Source: Streptomyces longhuiensis
GTDB lineage: Bacteria > Actinomycetota > Actinomycetes > Streptomycetales > Streptomycetaceae
Length of the DNA: 64,000 nucleotides
Assembly (NCBI RefSeq): GCF_020616555.1
Contig: NZ_CP085173.1
Coordinates: 6,526,001 to 6,590,000, forward strand
Reading direction: 5' to 3'
Shown: positions 19,376-27,958 of the stretch, piece by piece
Position numbering within the stretch: the stretch's first letter is position 1
How the letters are laid out: the number at the start of each line of letters is the position of its first letter
Notes under the pieces: model-generated
The model's database searches: none
Seen by the model: the letters and a program-made list of their open reading frames with translations, nothing else
What the model was told of the DNA's origin: nothing
Translations under genes and position numbers: made by a program

Positions 19376-19688
19376 ACGTCGAGGTGGACGGCCCGCGGCG
19401 CTCTCGCGTCAACATGGTTGTCCACCCCGTCCAGCCACGGACGGGTGATCCTTCCACGGAGGCGCAAGACCACCTCCGATGCGCCACTAGACTGCAGAAC
19501 ACATTCGCGTCGGGCCCACAGCGTCGTGCGTCTACCACGCGGCACAGCGACATCGAAGAAGTGCAAGCACGCCCCGGCGTCCGCGAACGACGCGGCAACG
19601 CACCCGCACTTCCCCGGCGCCGCTGACACCCCTCCACCGCCTGCGGCCGTCGGGACGGCCGTCCGCAATGGGACTTGTGAGGACTCAC
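19376..19688 (+). other. Non-coding region upstream of serA
   Basis: About 310 nt without a convincing ORF. It holds an inverted repeat CGGAGG/CCTCCG (about 19458-19480) and a possible -10 TAGACT near 19488, but no matching -35 was found. The serA promoter is presumably here. Confidence 0.4.
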
Positions 19689-21293
19689 GTGAGCACTGCT
19701 GCAACCGGCAAACCTGTCGTACTCATCGCGGAAGAGCTGTCTCCCGCGACCGTCGACGCTCTTGGCCCTGACTTCGAGATCCGCCAGTGCAACGGCGCCG
19801 ACCGGGCCGAGCTGCTCCCGGCCATCGCCGACGTCGACGCGATCCTGATCCGCTCGGCCACCAAGGTCGACGCCGAGGCGATCGCCGCCGCGAAGAAGCT
19901 GAAGGTCGTCGCACGAGCCGGCGTCGGCCTCGACAACGTCGACGTCTCCGCCGCCACCAAGGCCGGCGTGATGGTCGTCAACGCCCCGACCTCCAACATC
20001 GTGACCGCCGCCGAGCTCGCCTGCGGCCTGCTCATCGCCACCGCGCGCAACATCCCGCAGGGCAGCCAGGCCCTCAAGGCCGGCGAGTGGAAGCGCTCCA
20101 AGTACACGGGCGTCGAGCTGGCCGAGAAGACCCTCGGCGTCGTCGGCCTCGGCCGCATCGGCGCGCTCGTCGCGCAGCGCATGTCGGCCTTCGGCATGAA
20201 GGTCGTCGCGTACGACCCGTACGTGCAGCCCGCGCGCGCCGCCCAGATGGGCGTCAAGGTCCTCACCCTGGACGAGCTGCTCGAGGTCTCCGACTTCATC
20301 ACCGTGCACCTCCCCAAGACCCCCGAGACGGTCGGCCTCATCGGTGACGACGCGCTGCGCAAGGTCAAGCCGACCGTCCGCATCGTCAACGCCGCGCGCG
20401 GCGGGATCGTCGACGAGGCGGCGCTGTACTCGGCGCTCAAGGAGGGCCGCGTCGCCGGCGCCGGCCTCGACGTGTACGCCAAGGAGCCCTGCACGGACTC
20501 CCCGCTGTTCGAGTTCGACCAGGTCGTGGCCACCCCGCACCTCGGTGCCTCCACGGACGAGGCGCAGGAGAAGGCCGGTATCGCCGTCGCCCGCTCCGTG
20601 CGGCTCGCGCTCGCCGGTGAGCTCGTACCGGACGCGGTGAACGTCCAGGGCGGCGTCATCGCCGAGGACGTCAAGCCGGGCCTGCCGCTCGCCGAGAAGC
20701 TCGGCCGGATCTTCACCGCGCTCGCGGGCGAGGTCGCGGCCCGCCTCGACGTCGAGGTCTACGGCGAGATCACCCAGCACGACGTGAAGGTGCTCGAACT
20801 CTCCGCCCTGAAGGGTGTGTTCGAGGACGTCGTCGACGAGACGGTGTCGTACGTGAACGCTCCGCTGTTCGCGCAGGAGCGCGGCGTCGAGGTCCGTCTC
20901 ACCACGAGCTCCGAGTCCCCGGACCACCGGAACGTCGTCACCGTGCGCGGCACGCTGACCGGCGGCGAGGAGATCTCGGTCTCCGGCACGCTCGCCGGCC
21001 CCAAGCACCTCCAGAAGATCGTCGCCGTCGGCGAGTACGACGTGGACCTCGCCCTGGCCGACCACATGGTCGTCCTGCGCTACGAGGACCGTCCCGGTGT
21101 CGTCGGCACCGTGGGCCGCGTGCTCGGCGAGGCGGGCATCAACATCGCCGGCATGCAGGTCGCCCGTGCGGACGTGGGCGGCGAGGCGCTGGCCGTCCTG
21201 ACCGTCGACGACACGGTTCCCGCCGGGGTGCTCAGCGAGCTGGGTGAGGAGATCGGCGCGACGTCGGCGCGCTCGGTGAACCTCACGGACTAG
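19689..21293 (+). CDS. serA: D-3-phosphoglycerate dehydrogenase
   Basis: This is the first enzyme of serine synthesis. From GTG 19689 (GAGGA 5 nt upstream) it has 534 residues, the actinobacterial long form: an N-terminal substrate-binding part, an NAD Rossmann domain with GVVGLGRIGALVAQRM, catalytic Arg/Glu/His (NAARGGIVDE, YAKEPC, TPHLGAST), an intervening ASB domain and a C-terminal ACT domain (MVVLRYEDRPGVVGTVGRVL) for serine feedback. The frame can be extended to 19668, but the codons before 19689 lack a ribosome site. It follows ilvC but is separated by a terminator. A strong terminator follows. Confidence 0.97.
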   Translation: MSTAATGKPVVLIAEELSPATVDALGPDFEIRQCNGADRAELLPAIADVDAILIRSATKVDAEAIAAAKKLKVVARAGVGLDNVDVSAATKAGVMVVNAPTSNIVTAAELACGLLIATARNIPQGSQALKAGEWKRSKYTGVELAEKTLGVVGLGRIGALVAQRMSAFGMKVVAYDPYVQPARAAQMGVKVLTLDELLEVSDFITVHLPKTPETVGLIGDDALRKVKPTVRIVNAARGGIVDEAALYSALKEGRVAGAGLDVYAKEPCTDSPLFEFDQVVATPHLGASTDEAQEKAGIAVARSVRLALAGELVPDAVNVQGGVIAEDVKPGLPLAEKLGRIFTALAGEVAARLDVEVYGEITQHDVKVLELSALKGVFEDVVDETVSYVNAPLFAQERGVEVRLTTSSESPDHRNVVTVRGTLTGGEEISVSGTLAGPKHLQKIVAVGEYDVDLALADHMVVLRYEDRPGVVGTVGRVLGEAGINIAGMQVARADVGGEALAVLTVDDTVPAGVLSELGEEIGATSARSVNLTD

Positions 21294-21309
21294 TTCTTGG
21301 CACGTGGTG

Positions 21310-21352
21310 GGGCCCGGGTCACCCTTTCGGTGGCCCGGGCCCTTCTTTTTTC
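21310..21352 (+). terminator. Rho-independent terminator after serA
   Basis: GGGCCCGGGTCACC (21310-21323) pairs with GGTGGCCCGGGCCC (21329-21342) around CTTTC, with one wobble pair, followed by a T-rich tract. It lies between convergent genes and probably serves both. Confidence 0.88.
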
Positions 21353-21436
21353 TCCGCCCACCCGAACGGCGGACGGGCTGAAGTTCAGCGCGTCCGCCGT
21401 TTGCGCATTCGGGAAGGGTCGGGGTCGGGAAGGAGA

Positions 21437-22972
21437 TCAGGCCGTCGCCCTCTCCGGATCCCGCTGCTCCTCCCGCTGCGGCGCAGCCACCCCGCGCAGA
21501 CCCCGCAGGGCCAGTACCGCCGCCCCCACCAGGACCGCCCCGCCGGCCAGCGCGGCGATGTGCATGCCGCTCGTGAACGCCTCCCGGGCCGACACGAGGA
21601 GCGCGTCGCCCGCCCGGCCCGGCAGGTGCTGCGCCACCGCGAGCGCTCCGCCCAGCGTCTCCTTCGCCTCGGCCGGCGCGTCGCCGATCTCGTGGCGGTA
21701 GACCGCCGTACCGATCGAGCCCAGGACGGCCATGCCGAGGGCGCCGCCGAACTCCTGGCCCGTCTCCAGGAGGGACGACGCCGCGCCGGCCTTCTCCGCG
21801 GGGGCCGCGCCGAGCGCCAGGTCGGTCAGCTGCGAGCCCACGATCACCGCGCCGGAGGCGAGTACACCCGCTCCGGCCAGGACGGTCCACAGCGAGTCCG
21901 TGCCGGTCAGCGTCAGGAGGCCGTAGCCGCAGGCGCTGGTCAGGAAGCCGGCCGTGACGACGGAGCCGCGGTGCACGCCCCGCTGCACGAGGACGGTCGC
22001 GACAGGAGCCGCGAGGCCGATGAACACGGTCGGCGCGAGCGCCCACAGCGCCGCTTCGAGTGCGCTCTTGCCGAGGACGGCCTGGAGGTACTGCGTCGTG
22101 AAGTAGGCCGACCCCATCATCGCGAAGGCCGAGATGAGGTTGAGGGTGACGGCGGGGCCGAAGCCGCGGCCCCGGAAGAGGGCCGGCGAGATCATCGGTG
22201 ACGCGACGGTGCGCTGACGGCGTACGAACAGGGCGCCGAAGACGAGGCCGACGACGATCGAGGTGACGTAGAGCGGCTCGAAGCCCTCGGAGGGGATCTC
22301 CTTGATGCCGTAGACGAGGGGGAGCACCGCGGCCATCGACAGCGGGACGCTCAGGAAGTCGAAGCGGCCCGGCCGCGGGTCCTTGAATTCGGGGAGCAGG
22401 ACCGGGGCGAGCAGCAGGAGCAGCGCCATCGCGGGCAGGTTGACGAGGAAGACCGAGCCCCACCAGAAGTGCTCGACGAGGATGCCGCTCATCACCGAGC
22501 CGAGCGCGATGCCGCCGGTCATGACGCCGGACCAGATGCCGATGGCCGTCGCGCGCTGCTTGTCGTCGCGGAACATGTTGCGCACCAGGGCCATCGTCGT
22601 GGGCATCAGGGTCGCGCCGCCGATGCCGAGGATCGCGCGGGCCGCGATCAGCATTTCCGCGCTGTTCGCGTAGGCCGCGCAGACGGAGGCGGCGCCGAAG
22701 GCGGTGGCGCCGATCATCAGGAGCTTGCGTCGGCCGATGCGGTCGCCGAGGGAGCCCATCGTCATCAGCAGGCCGGCGAGCACGAACGCGTAGATGTCGA
22801 AGATCCACAGCTGCTGGGTGCCGGTGGGCTCCAGGTCCGCGCTGATCGAGGGGATCGCGAAGTAGAGGACGGAGACGTCCATCGAGACGAGGAGCAGCGG
22901 AAGCATCAGGACCGCGAGAGCCGTCCATTCACGGCGCCCCGCACGGGAGTTGGTGCTCGGTGAGTTCGTCAT
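21437..22972 (-). CDS. MFS multidrug exporter, DHA2 (14-helix) family
   Basis: This 511-residue transporter has the EmrB/QacA architecture: motif C-like SMDVSVLYFAIPSI in helix 1, motif A GSLGDRIGRRK after helix 2, and GIGGATLMPTTMALVRN in helix 4. It likely exports drugs or its own metabolites by proton antiport. The start ATG has no Shine-Dalgarno. A TAGACA-N17-TACAGT promoter ends 7 nt before it, predicting leaderless mRNA. It diverges from a TetR gene whose product is the probable repressor. The gene is convergent with serA. Confidence 0.93.
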   Translation of the reverse strand: MTNSPSTNSRAGRREWTALAVLMLPLLLVSMDVSVLYFAIPSISADLEPTGTQQLWIFDIYAFVLAGLLMTMGSLGDRIGRRKLLMIGATAFGAASVCAAYANSAEMLIAARAILGIGGATLMPTTMALVRNMFRDDKQRATAIGIWSGVMTGGIALGSVMSGILVEHFWWGSVFLVNLPAMALLLLLAPVLLPEFKDPRPGRFDFLSVPLSMAAVLPLVYGIKEIPSEGFEPLYVTSIVVGLVFGALFVRRQRTVASPMISPALFRGRGFGPAVTLNLISAFAMMGSAYFTTQYLQAVLGKSALEAALWALAPTVFIGLAAPVATVLVQRGVHRGSVVTAGFLTSACGYGLLTLTGTDSLWTVLAGAGVLASGAVIVGSQLTDLALGAAPAEKAGAASSLLETGQEFGGALGMAVLGSIGTAVYRHEIGDAPAEAKETLGGALAVAQHLPGRAGDALLVSAREAFTSGMHIAALAGGAVLVGAAVLALRGLRGVAAPQREEQRDPERATA

Positions 22973-22979
22973 GGGGAGG

Positions 22980-23008
22980 ACTGTACGGGCGTCTTAAACA
23001 GTTGTCTA
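22980..23008 (-). promoter_or_regulatory. Promoter of the DHA2 exporter with embedded TetR-type operator
   Basis: On the minus strand TAGACA (23008-23003), a 17-nt spacer and TACAGT (22985-22980) place the start point at about 22972, the ATG itself. A palindrome of pattern TANACANNTGTNTA (22995-23008) overlaps the -35 and spacer, where a repressor would block RNA polymerase. Confidence 0.6.
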
Positions 23009-23120
23009 GTACGCACGTATAGATCGGTTGTATGGATCGCTCGTATAGGCCGTGCGTGTAAGACGTCGGTATGGGACGTCCGTATGGGACGACCGTATGA
23101 AACGGGGGTACGGTGGCCGC
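22991..23120. repeat. Ten-unit 13-bp direct repeat array
   Basis: Units begin at 22991, 23004, 23017, 23030, 23043, 23056, 23069, 23082, 23095 and 23108, exactly 13 bp apart. The best units are GTATGGGACGTCC (23069) and GTATGGGACGACC (23082); GTAT or a one-base variant heads most units, and ACG or TCG usually follows at positions 8-10. The array fills the exporter/TetR intergenic region and stops at the TetR ATG (23121), whose first bases ATGGGAC continue the pattern. Units at the exporter end are most degenerate. Thirteen is not a multiple of three, so it is not coding. Confidence 0.85.
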
Positions 23121-23702
23121 ATGGGACATCGCGAGGATCTGCTCGAAGGCGCCAAGCGCTGCCTTCTGGAGAAGGGGTTCGTGCGCACGACGGCGCGCGA
23201 CATCGTCAAGGAGTCGGGGACCAACCTGGCGTCGATCGGCTACCACTACGGCTCGAAGGACGCGCTGCTCGCGCAGGCGTACGTGGCGCTGGCCGAAGGG
23301 GCCTCGGACGACTGGAGCGCGGTGGGTGAACTGCCCGGCGCTCCCGGCTCGTTGGAGCGGTTCCGGGCCGTGATGGCCGGGATCACCGACAGCCTCGGAA
23401 AGCCCGGGTCCATCTGGCACCTGAGCATCGAGCTCGTGACGATGGGCGACAAGATGCCGGTCGTGCGCGAGCAGTTGGCGCAGGCGCAGCACGAGGCGGG
23501 GCGCGGCTTCATCGGCATGGTCATGGGGGAGGAGCCGCCGGTCGACGATCCGAGTGTGCACACGCTCGGGAAGCTCTTCTCGGTGCTGGTCCTCGGGCTC
23601 GTCGCCCAGCACACCTTCGACGCCGACTACTCGCCCAGCGCCGACGAACTCACCGAGGGCATGCGGCTGTTGCTGGAGGCGATGCGCGCGTCACAGGCGT
23701 GA
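23121..23702 (+). CDS. TetR-family regulator, probable repressor of the DHA2 exporter
   Basis: The 193-residue protein has an N-terminal helix-turn-helix ([20 protein letters not shown], about 24-45), a Tyr-His-Tyr-Gly recognition region ([11 protein letters not shown]) and a helical ligand domain. ATG 23121 is chosen because it begins the conserved fold; the frame extends to 23052 but only through the repeat array. Ribosome contacts are weak (GGGGG 18 nt upstream). The divergent layout with the exporter and the palindrome at 22995-23008 suggest ligand-relieved repression. Its 3' end overlaps the convergent PucR gene by 12 bp. Confidence 0.92.
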   Translation: MGHREDLLEGAKRCLLEKGFVRTTARDIVKESGTNLASIGYHYGSKDALLAQAYVALAEGASDDWSAVGELPGAPGSLERFRAVMAGITDSLGKPGSIWHLSIELVTMGDKMPVVREQLAQAQHEAGRGFIGMVMGEEPPVDDPSVHTLGKLFSVLVLGLVAQHTFDADYSPSADELTEGMRLLLEAMRASQA

Positions 23703-24851
23703 CGCCTTGAGTCCCATGTGCAGCAGCAGCCGGTCCTCGCCGTCGTCCAGGTCGAGCCCGGTGAGCTGCTCCACGCGGGACAGGCGGTAGTAGAGGGTCT
23801 GGCGGTGGATGCCCAGCTCCGCCGCCGTGCGGCCCGCCTGGCCCGCGCAGTCGAGGAACACCTCGGTGGTGCGGGCCAGTTGGCGGTTGGCCGGCAGCAG
23901 GAGCGGGGCCAGCACCGGGTCGTGCGCCGTGTCCGGGGGCAGCGCGGTGAGCAGGCGGTACGGGCCGATGGCCGCCCAGTGCGCGTCCGGGCCGAGACGC
24001 GGCTCGGCGAGCGCCGCGCGCGCCGCGGCCGTCGCCTCCTGCCAGGCGGCCCCGAGGTCACCCAGCTCGCGCCGCGGGCCCCCGAACCCCGCCGCGACGA
24101 CCGCCGTACCGGCGCGCTCCCGCAGCTTCGCCGTCGCCGTCATGGCCGGCCCGAGGGCGTCCGCCGAACGCAGCCGCACCAGGAGGGCCAGGGCCTGCCC
24201 GGCCGCGCCCCACGGCACCGTGCACAGCGCGTCGGCCGCGGGGATCGTACGGAAGGACGGCGCGTCGTCCGGGTCCGCCGACGGCCACGGCGCGACGCAC
24301 ACCACCGCGTGCAGCCCGTCCGCGCGCGAGCCGAGCGCCGTGCGCAGGGCGGCCACCGCCATGTCCCGCTGCCAGCCGCGCTCGGCCGTGAGCACCTCGC
24401 GGAACTCGCGGGTCAGGTCGGCGCCCGCCTGCGCCTCGTCCGCGAGCAGCGCGCCGATGCGGCCCGCCACCTCCATCGCGGCGGTCAGCTGCTGCTCGGT
24501 CGGCCCCGGATCGTCGTCGAGCAGCCACACATAGCCGAGCACGACACCCCGATGGCGTACGGGAAGGCAGATGCGGCCCCGGTAGACCCCGGCCTCCGGG
24601 GTCGGCGGGATGCGGACGGGCCCGGTGGCGCGGGTGATGCCGAAGCCCTCGAACCAGGTGCGCACCGCCGCGGTGGAGCGGCGGGTCAGGATCGAGCGGG
24701 TGCGGACGGGGTCCAGCGTCGACTCGTCGAAATCGCTGTCGCTGTCGTGCGCGCCGAACGCGATCAGCCCGAAATCCCGGTTCTCCAGCGTCGCGGGGGC
24801 GCTGAGCAGCGCCGAGATCTCGTCGACGAGTTCCTGGTAGTCGCCCTTCAC
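23691..24851 (-). CDS. PucR-family transcriptional regulator, probable activator of proline catabolism
   Basis: From GTG 24851 the product is 386 residues; the frame continues to a TTG at 24890, but that codon lies in a palindromic site. The C-terminus carries the PucR helix-turn-helix ([20 protein letters not shown]), preceded by a GGDEF-like effector region and an N-terminal sensory part. It diverges from the proline dehydrogenase gene. PucR-type PutR activates proline-use genes in Bacillus, so proline-dependent activation here is plausible. Two GACANNTGTC palindromes in the intergenic region are candidate binding sites. Confidence 0.88.
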   Translation of the reverse strand: MKGDYQELVDEISALLSAPATLENRDFGLIAFGAHDSDSDFDESTLDPVRTRSILTRRSTAAVRTWFEGFGITRATGPVRIPPTPEAGVYRGRICLPVRHRGVVLGYVWLLDDDPGPTEQQLTAAMEVAGRIGALLADEAQAGADLTREFREVLTAERGWQRDMAVAALRTALGSRADGLHAVVCVAPWPSADPDDAPSFRTIPAADALCTVPWGAAGQALALLVRLRSADALGPAMTATAKLRERAGTAVVAAGFGGPRRELGDLGAAWQEATAAARAALAEPRLGPDAHWAAIGPYRLLTALPPDTAHDPVLAPLLLPANRQLARTTEVFLDCAGQAGRTAAELGIHRQTLYYRLSRVEQLTGLDLDDGEDRLLLHMGLKASRL

Positions 24852-24882
24852 CCCGCCATTCTCGCGCACCCCACCGAACTCT

Positions 24883-24928
24883 TCAGACAAATGTCTGAGG
24901 TGGTGGCCACAGATGCGTGACAGCTGTC
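24883..24928. promoter_or_regulatory. Paired GACANNTGTC palindromes (candidate PucR operators)
   Basis: Site 1 is GACAAATGTC within TCAGACA/TGTCTGA arms (24883-24898). Site 2 is the perfect palindrome GACAGCTGTC (24919-24928). Centres are 33 bp apart, close to three helical turns, and both lie upstream of the candidate proline dehydrogenase promoter. Confidence 0.6.
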
Positions 24929-24990
24929 GATGGCACTGGATCGGAGGGATCCTTAGATTTCACGGTGGTTCTCCGTGCCGTACCGGTCTG

Positions 24991-25019
24991 TTGCGATTCA
25001 CTTCGTTTACGCCGATACG
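24991..25019 (+). promoter_or_regulatory. Candidate promoter of proline dehydrogenase
   Basis: TTGCGA (24991-24996), a 17-nt spacer and GATACG (25014-25019) would start transcription near 25026, giving a leader of about 27 nt. The GACANNTGTC sites lie about 60-105 bp upstream, typical activator distance. Confidence 0.45.
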
Positions 25020-25052
25020 GCCCCTCGTTCGTACTCTCCGTGGAGGTGCCCC

Positions 25053-25979
25053 GTGCTGGGTCCCGTGATTCTCGCCGCGTCGCGCAGCGACAGGATGCGC
25101 CGTTTCATCTCGGCAGCCCCCGGCACGAAGCAGGTCGTCGACCGGTTCATCGCCGGTGAGGGTGTCGACGACGTCGTGCCGATCGTCGTGGACGCCTGCG
25201 GCAAGGGCCTCGAAGTCACCCTCGACGTGGTCGGCGAGGACATCACCACCCCCGAGCAGGCCGCGGCCGCGCGCGACGCCTACCTCGAGCTGATCGGGCG
25301 CCTCAAGGACCTGGGCCTCGGCACCAAGGCCGAGATGTCCGTCAAGCTGTCGATGTTCGGCCAGGCGCTCGAGGGCGGCCATGAGCTGGCCCTCGCCAAC
25401 GTCCGCCCGGTCGTCGAGGCCGCCGCCGCGATCGGCACCACGGTCACCCTGGACGCCGAGGACCACACCACCCTCGACTCGATGTTCGCCATCCACGAGG
25501 AGCTGCGGAAGGACTTCCCGCAGACCGGATGCGTCATCCAGGCCTACCTCTTCCGCACCGAGGACGACGCCCACCGCCTGGCCGCCGCCGGCAGCCGCGT
25601 GCGCATCGTGAAGGGCGCCTACAAGGAGCCCGCCTCCGTCGCGTACCAGGACAAGGGCGAGATCGACAAGGCGTACGTCCGCATCCTGAAGATTCTGATG
25701 GAGGGCGACGGGTACCCGATGATCGGGTCCCACGACCCGCGGCTCATCTCCATCAGCCAGGAGCTCGCCCGCCGCGCCGGGCGCAAGCTGGACGAGTACG
25801 AGTTCCAGATGCTGTACGGGATCCGCAGCGACGAGCACGTCCGTCTCGCCGCCGAGGGTCACCGGATGCGTGTCTACACCGCGTACGGCACCGACTGGTA
25901 CGGCTACTTCATGCGCCGCCTCGCGGAGAAGCCCGCCAACCTGCTGTTCTTCGCCCGCTCCATCCTTACCAAGGGCTGA
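25053..25979 (+). CDS. pruB: Proline dehydrogenase (monofunctional)
   Basis: The 308-residue FAD enzyme oxidises proline to pyrroline-5-carboxylate and passes electrons to quinone. The TIM-barrel motifs are visible: EMSVKLSMFGQALEGG, TLDAEDHTTLDS, VIQAYLFRTEDDA, RIVKGAYKEPA and the substrate-binding YGTDWYGYFMRRLAEKPAN. Length matches monofunctional actinobacterial enzymes rather than PutA fusions. Start GTG 25053 follows GGAGG with 6-nt spacing. It is followed by the P5C dehydrogenase gene after 254 nt. Control is probably by the divergent PucR protein. Confidence 0.95.
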   Translation: MLGPVILAASRSDRMRRFISAAPGTKQVVDRFIAGEGVDDVVPIVVDACGKGLEVTLDVVGEDITTPEQAAAARDAYLELIGRLKDLGLGTKAEMSVKLSMFGQALEGGHELALANVRPVVEAAAAIGTTVTLDAEDHTTLDSMFAIHEELRKDFPQTGCVIQAYLFRTEDDAHRLAAAGSRVRIVKGAYKEPASVAYQDKGEIDKAYVRILKILMEGDGYPMIGSHDPRLISISQELARRAGRKLDEYEFQMLYGIRSDEHVRLAAEGHRMRVYTAYGTDWYGYFMRRLAEKPANLLFFARSILTKG

Positions 25980-26020
25980 TGGAACGCGTGGGCGGCGTCT
26001 CTCGGCACCAAGGAGCACCC

Positions 26021-26146
26021 TTGATACCAACAGAATCCGCTCACCGGCCGGCCGAGCCGGTCCATGTCTCGCCCGAAAAAGGCGTTCAGAGACTCGTGAC
26101 TCCGCCCCGTGGGGCTTCTCACCTGCCCGCCGCAGCGGACTCGTGA
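26021..26146 (+). CDS. Possible 41-residue ORF between pruB and pruA
   Basis: AAGGAG (26010-26015) lies 5 nt before TTG 26021, an excellent ribosome site, and opens a 41-codon frame ending at TGA 26146. The peptide is rich in Pro, Ala, His and Ser and resembles nothing I know. TTG starts are rare, so this may be a fortuitous or regulatory ORF that couples translation toward pruA. Only conservation across species would settle whether it is real. Confidence 0.3.
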   Translation: MIPTESAHRPAEPVHVSPEKGVQRLVTPPRGASHLPAAADS

Positions 26147-26233
26147 CGGTCAAGCCCCGACCGCCGCTCAACGTACGCAAGCGCTTCGGTTCATCTCGTC
26201 CGAAGCTCAGAACTCACTCGGAAGAGGTAACCA

Positions 26234-27865
26234 ATGGACGCCGTGACCCAGGTCCCCGCTCCCGTCAACGAGCCGGTGCACGGCTACGCCCCCGGCTCCC
26301 CGGAGCGGGCGCGCCTCGAGGCCAAGCTCAAGGAGCTTGCCGAGAACCCGATCGAGCTGTCGATGACCATCGGCGGCGTCAAGCGCCTCGGTGGCGGTGA
26401 CGAGTTCACCGTCGTCCAGCCGCACAACCACAAGGCCGTCATCGGTACCGGCCGTGGCGCCACGCAGCAGGACGCGCAGGACGCGATCGACGCCGCGCTC
26501 GCCGCCGCCCCGGCCTGGCGCGCGATGTCCTTCGACGACCGCGCCGCGATCATCCTGCGCGCCGCCGAGCTGCTCTCCACGACGTGGCGCGAGACGCTCG
26601 CCGCGTCCACGATGCTCGGCCAGTCGAAGACCGCGCAGCAGGCCGAGATCGACACGCCCTGTGAGCTCGTCGACTTCTGGCGCTTCAACGTGCACTACGC
26701 GCGCCAGATCCTCGCCGAGCAGCCCCCGGCGAACTCCACCGGCGTGTGGAACCGCATGGACCACCGCCCGCTCGAGGGCTTCGTCTACGCGATCACGCCC
26801 TTCAACTTCACCGCCATCGCGGGCAACCTCCCCACCGCCCCCGCCCTCATGGGCAACGTGGTGGTCTGGAAGCCGTCCCCGACGCAGACCCACGCCGCCG
26901 TGCTGCTCATGCAGCTCCTGGAGGAGGCCGGCCTGCCCAAGGGCGTCATCAATCTCGTCACCGGTGACGGCATCGCGGTCTCCGAGGTCGCCCTCAACCA
27001 CCGCGACCTGGCCGGCATCCACTTCACCGGCTCGACCCCGACCTTCCAGCACCTGTGGAAGACGGTCGGCGAGAACATCGCGAAGTACCGCACCTACCCG
27101 CGTCTCGTCGGCGAGACCGGCGGCAAGGACTTCGTCGTCGCCCACCCGAGCGCCGACCGCGCCGTCCTCAAGACGGCCCTGACCCGCGGCTCCTTCGAGT
27201 TCCAGGGCCAGAAGTGCTCCGCGAGCTCGCGCGCCTACATCCCGGCCTCCATCTGGAACTCCGGCTTCAAGGAGGAGTTCGCGGCCGAGGTCGACGGCAT
27301 CAAGATGGGTGACGTCACCGACCTGTCGAACTTCATCGGCGCCGTCATCGACGACCGCGCGTTCGCCAAGAACAAGGCGGCCATCGACCGCGCCAAGGCC
27401 GACGACTCCTGCACCATCGTCGCGGGCGGCACCTACGACGACTCGGTCGGCTACTTCGTGCGCCCGACCGTCGTCGAGTGCGCGGACCCGGAGAACGAGG
27501 TCTTCAAGACCGAGTACTTCGGCCCGTTCCTCGCCGTCCACGTCTACGAGGACGACAAGTACGACGAGATGCTGACCCAGATGGAGTCGGCGTCGGACTA
27601 CGCCCTGACGGGCTCGGTCATCTCCAACGACCGCGCCGCGGCCGCCCACACGATGGAGAAGCTCCGCTACGCCGCGGGCAACTTCTACATCAACGACAAG
27701 TCGACCGGCGCCGTCGTCGGCCAGCAGCCCTTCGGCGGCGGCCGCGCCTCCGGCACCAACGACAAGGCCGGCGCCCCGCAGAACCTGCAGCGCTGGACCC
27801 TGACCCGCGCCATCAAGGAGACGCTGGTCCCGCCGACCGAGTACGGCTACCCGCACATGGGCTGA
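26234..27865 (+). CDS. pruA: 1-pyrroline-5-carboxylate dehydrogenase
   Basis: The 543-residue aldehyde dehydrogenase oxidises glutamate semialdehyde to glutamate with NAD+, completing proline catabolism. The catalytic Cys328 is in FQGQKCSASS and Glu294 in VGETGGKD. The cofactor motif ITPFNFTAIAGNLP and the C-terminal FGGGRASGTNDKAG are typical of the P5CDH subfamily. ATG 26234 follows GGAAGAGG by a normal distance. It forms a proline-use unit with pruB. The strong bidirectional hairpin at 27908-27944 follows. Confidence 0.96.
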   Translation: MDAVTQVPAPVNEPVHGYAPGSPERARLEAKLKELAENPIELSMTIGGVKRLGGGDEFTVVQPHNHKAVIGTGRGATQQDAQDAIDAALAAAPAWRAMSFDDRAAIILRAAELLSTTWRETLAASTMLGQSKTAQQAEIDTPCELVDFWRFNVHYARQILAEQPPANSTGVWNRMDHRPLEGFVYAITPFNFTAIAGNLPTAPALMGNVVVWKPSPTQTHAAVLLMQLLEEAGLPKGVINLVTGDGIAVSEVALNHRDLAGIHFTGSTPTFQHLWKTVGENIAKYRTYPRLVGETGGKDFVVAHPSADRAVLKTALTRGSFEFQGQKCSASSRAYIPASIWNSGFKEEFAAEVDGIKMGDVTDLSNFIGAVIDDRAFAKNKAAIDRAKADDSCTIVAGGTYDDSVGYFVRPTVVECADPENEVFKTEYFGPFLAVHVYEDDKYDEMLTQMESASDYALTGSVISNDRAAAAHTMEKLRYAAGNFYINDKSTGAVVGQQPFGGGRASGTNDKAGAPQNLQRWTLTRAIKETLVPPTEYGYPHMG

Positions 27866-27907
27866 CGCCCACCCCGGGCGGCCCGCACGGACCGCCCCCA
27901 CCCGCCC

Positions 27908-27944
27908 CCGCCTCCGACCAGGGCCCCACCCCGGTCGGAGGCGG
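27908..27944. terminator. Bidirectional terminator between pruA and beta-lactamase genes
   Basis: CCGCCTCCGACC (27908-27919) pairs perfectly with GGTCGGAGGCGG (27933-27944) around a 13-nt loop, between the ends of convergent genes. Confidence 0.75.
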
Positions 27945-27958
27945 TGTCGTGTCCGGGG

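Noticed and set aside
22991..23120. CRISPR array
   Set aside because: Units are 13 bp and contiguous with no spacers, and no cas genes are present.
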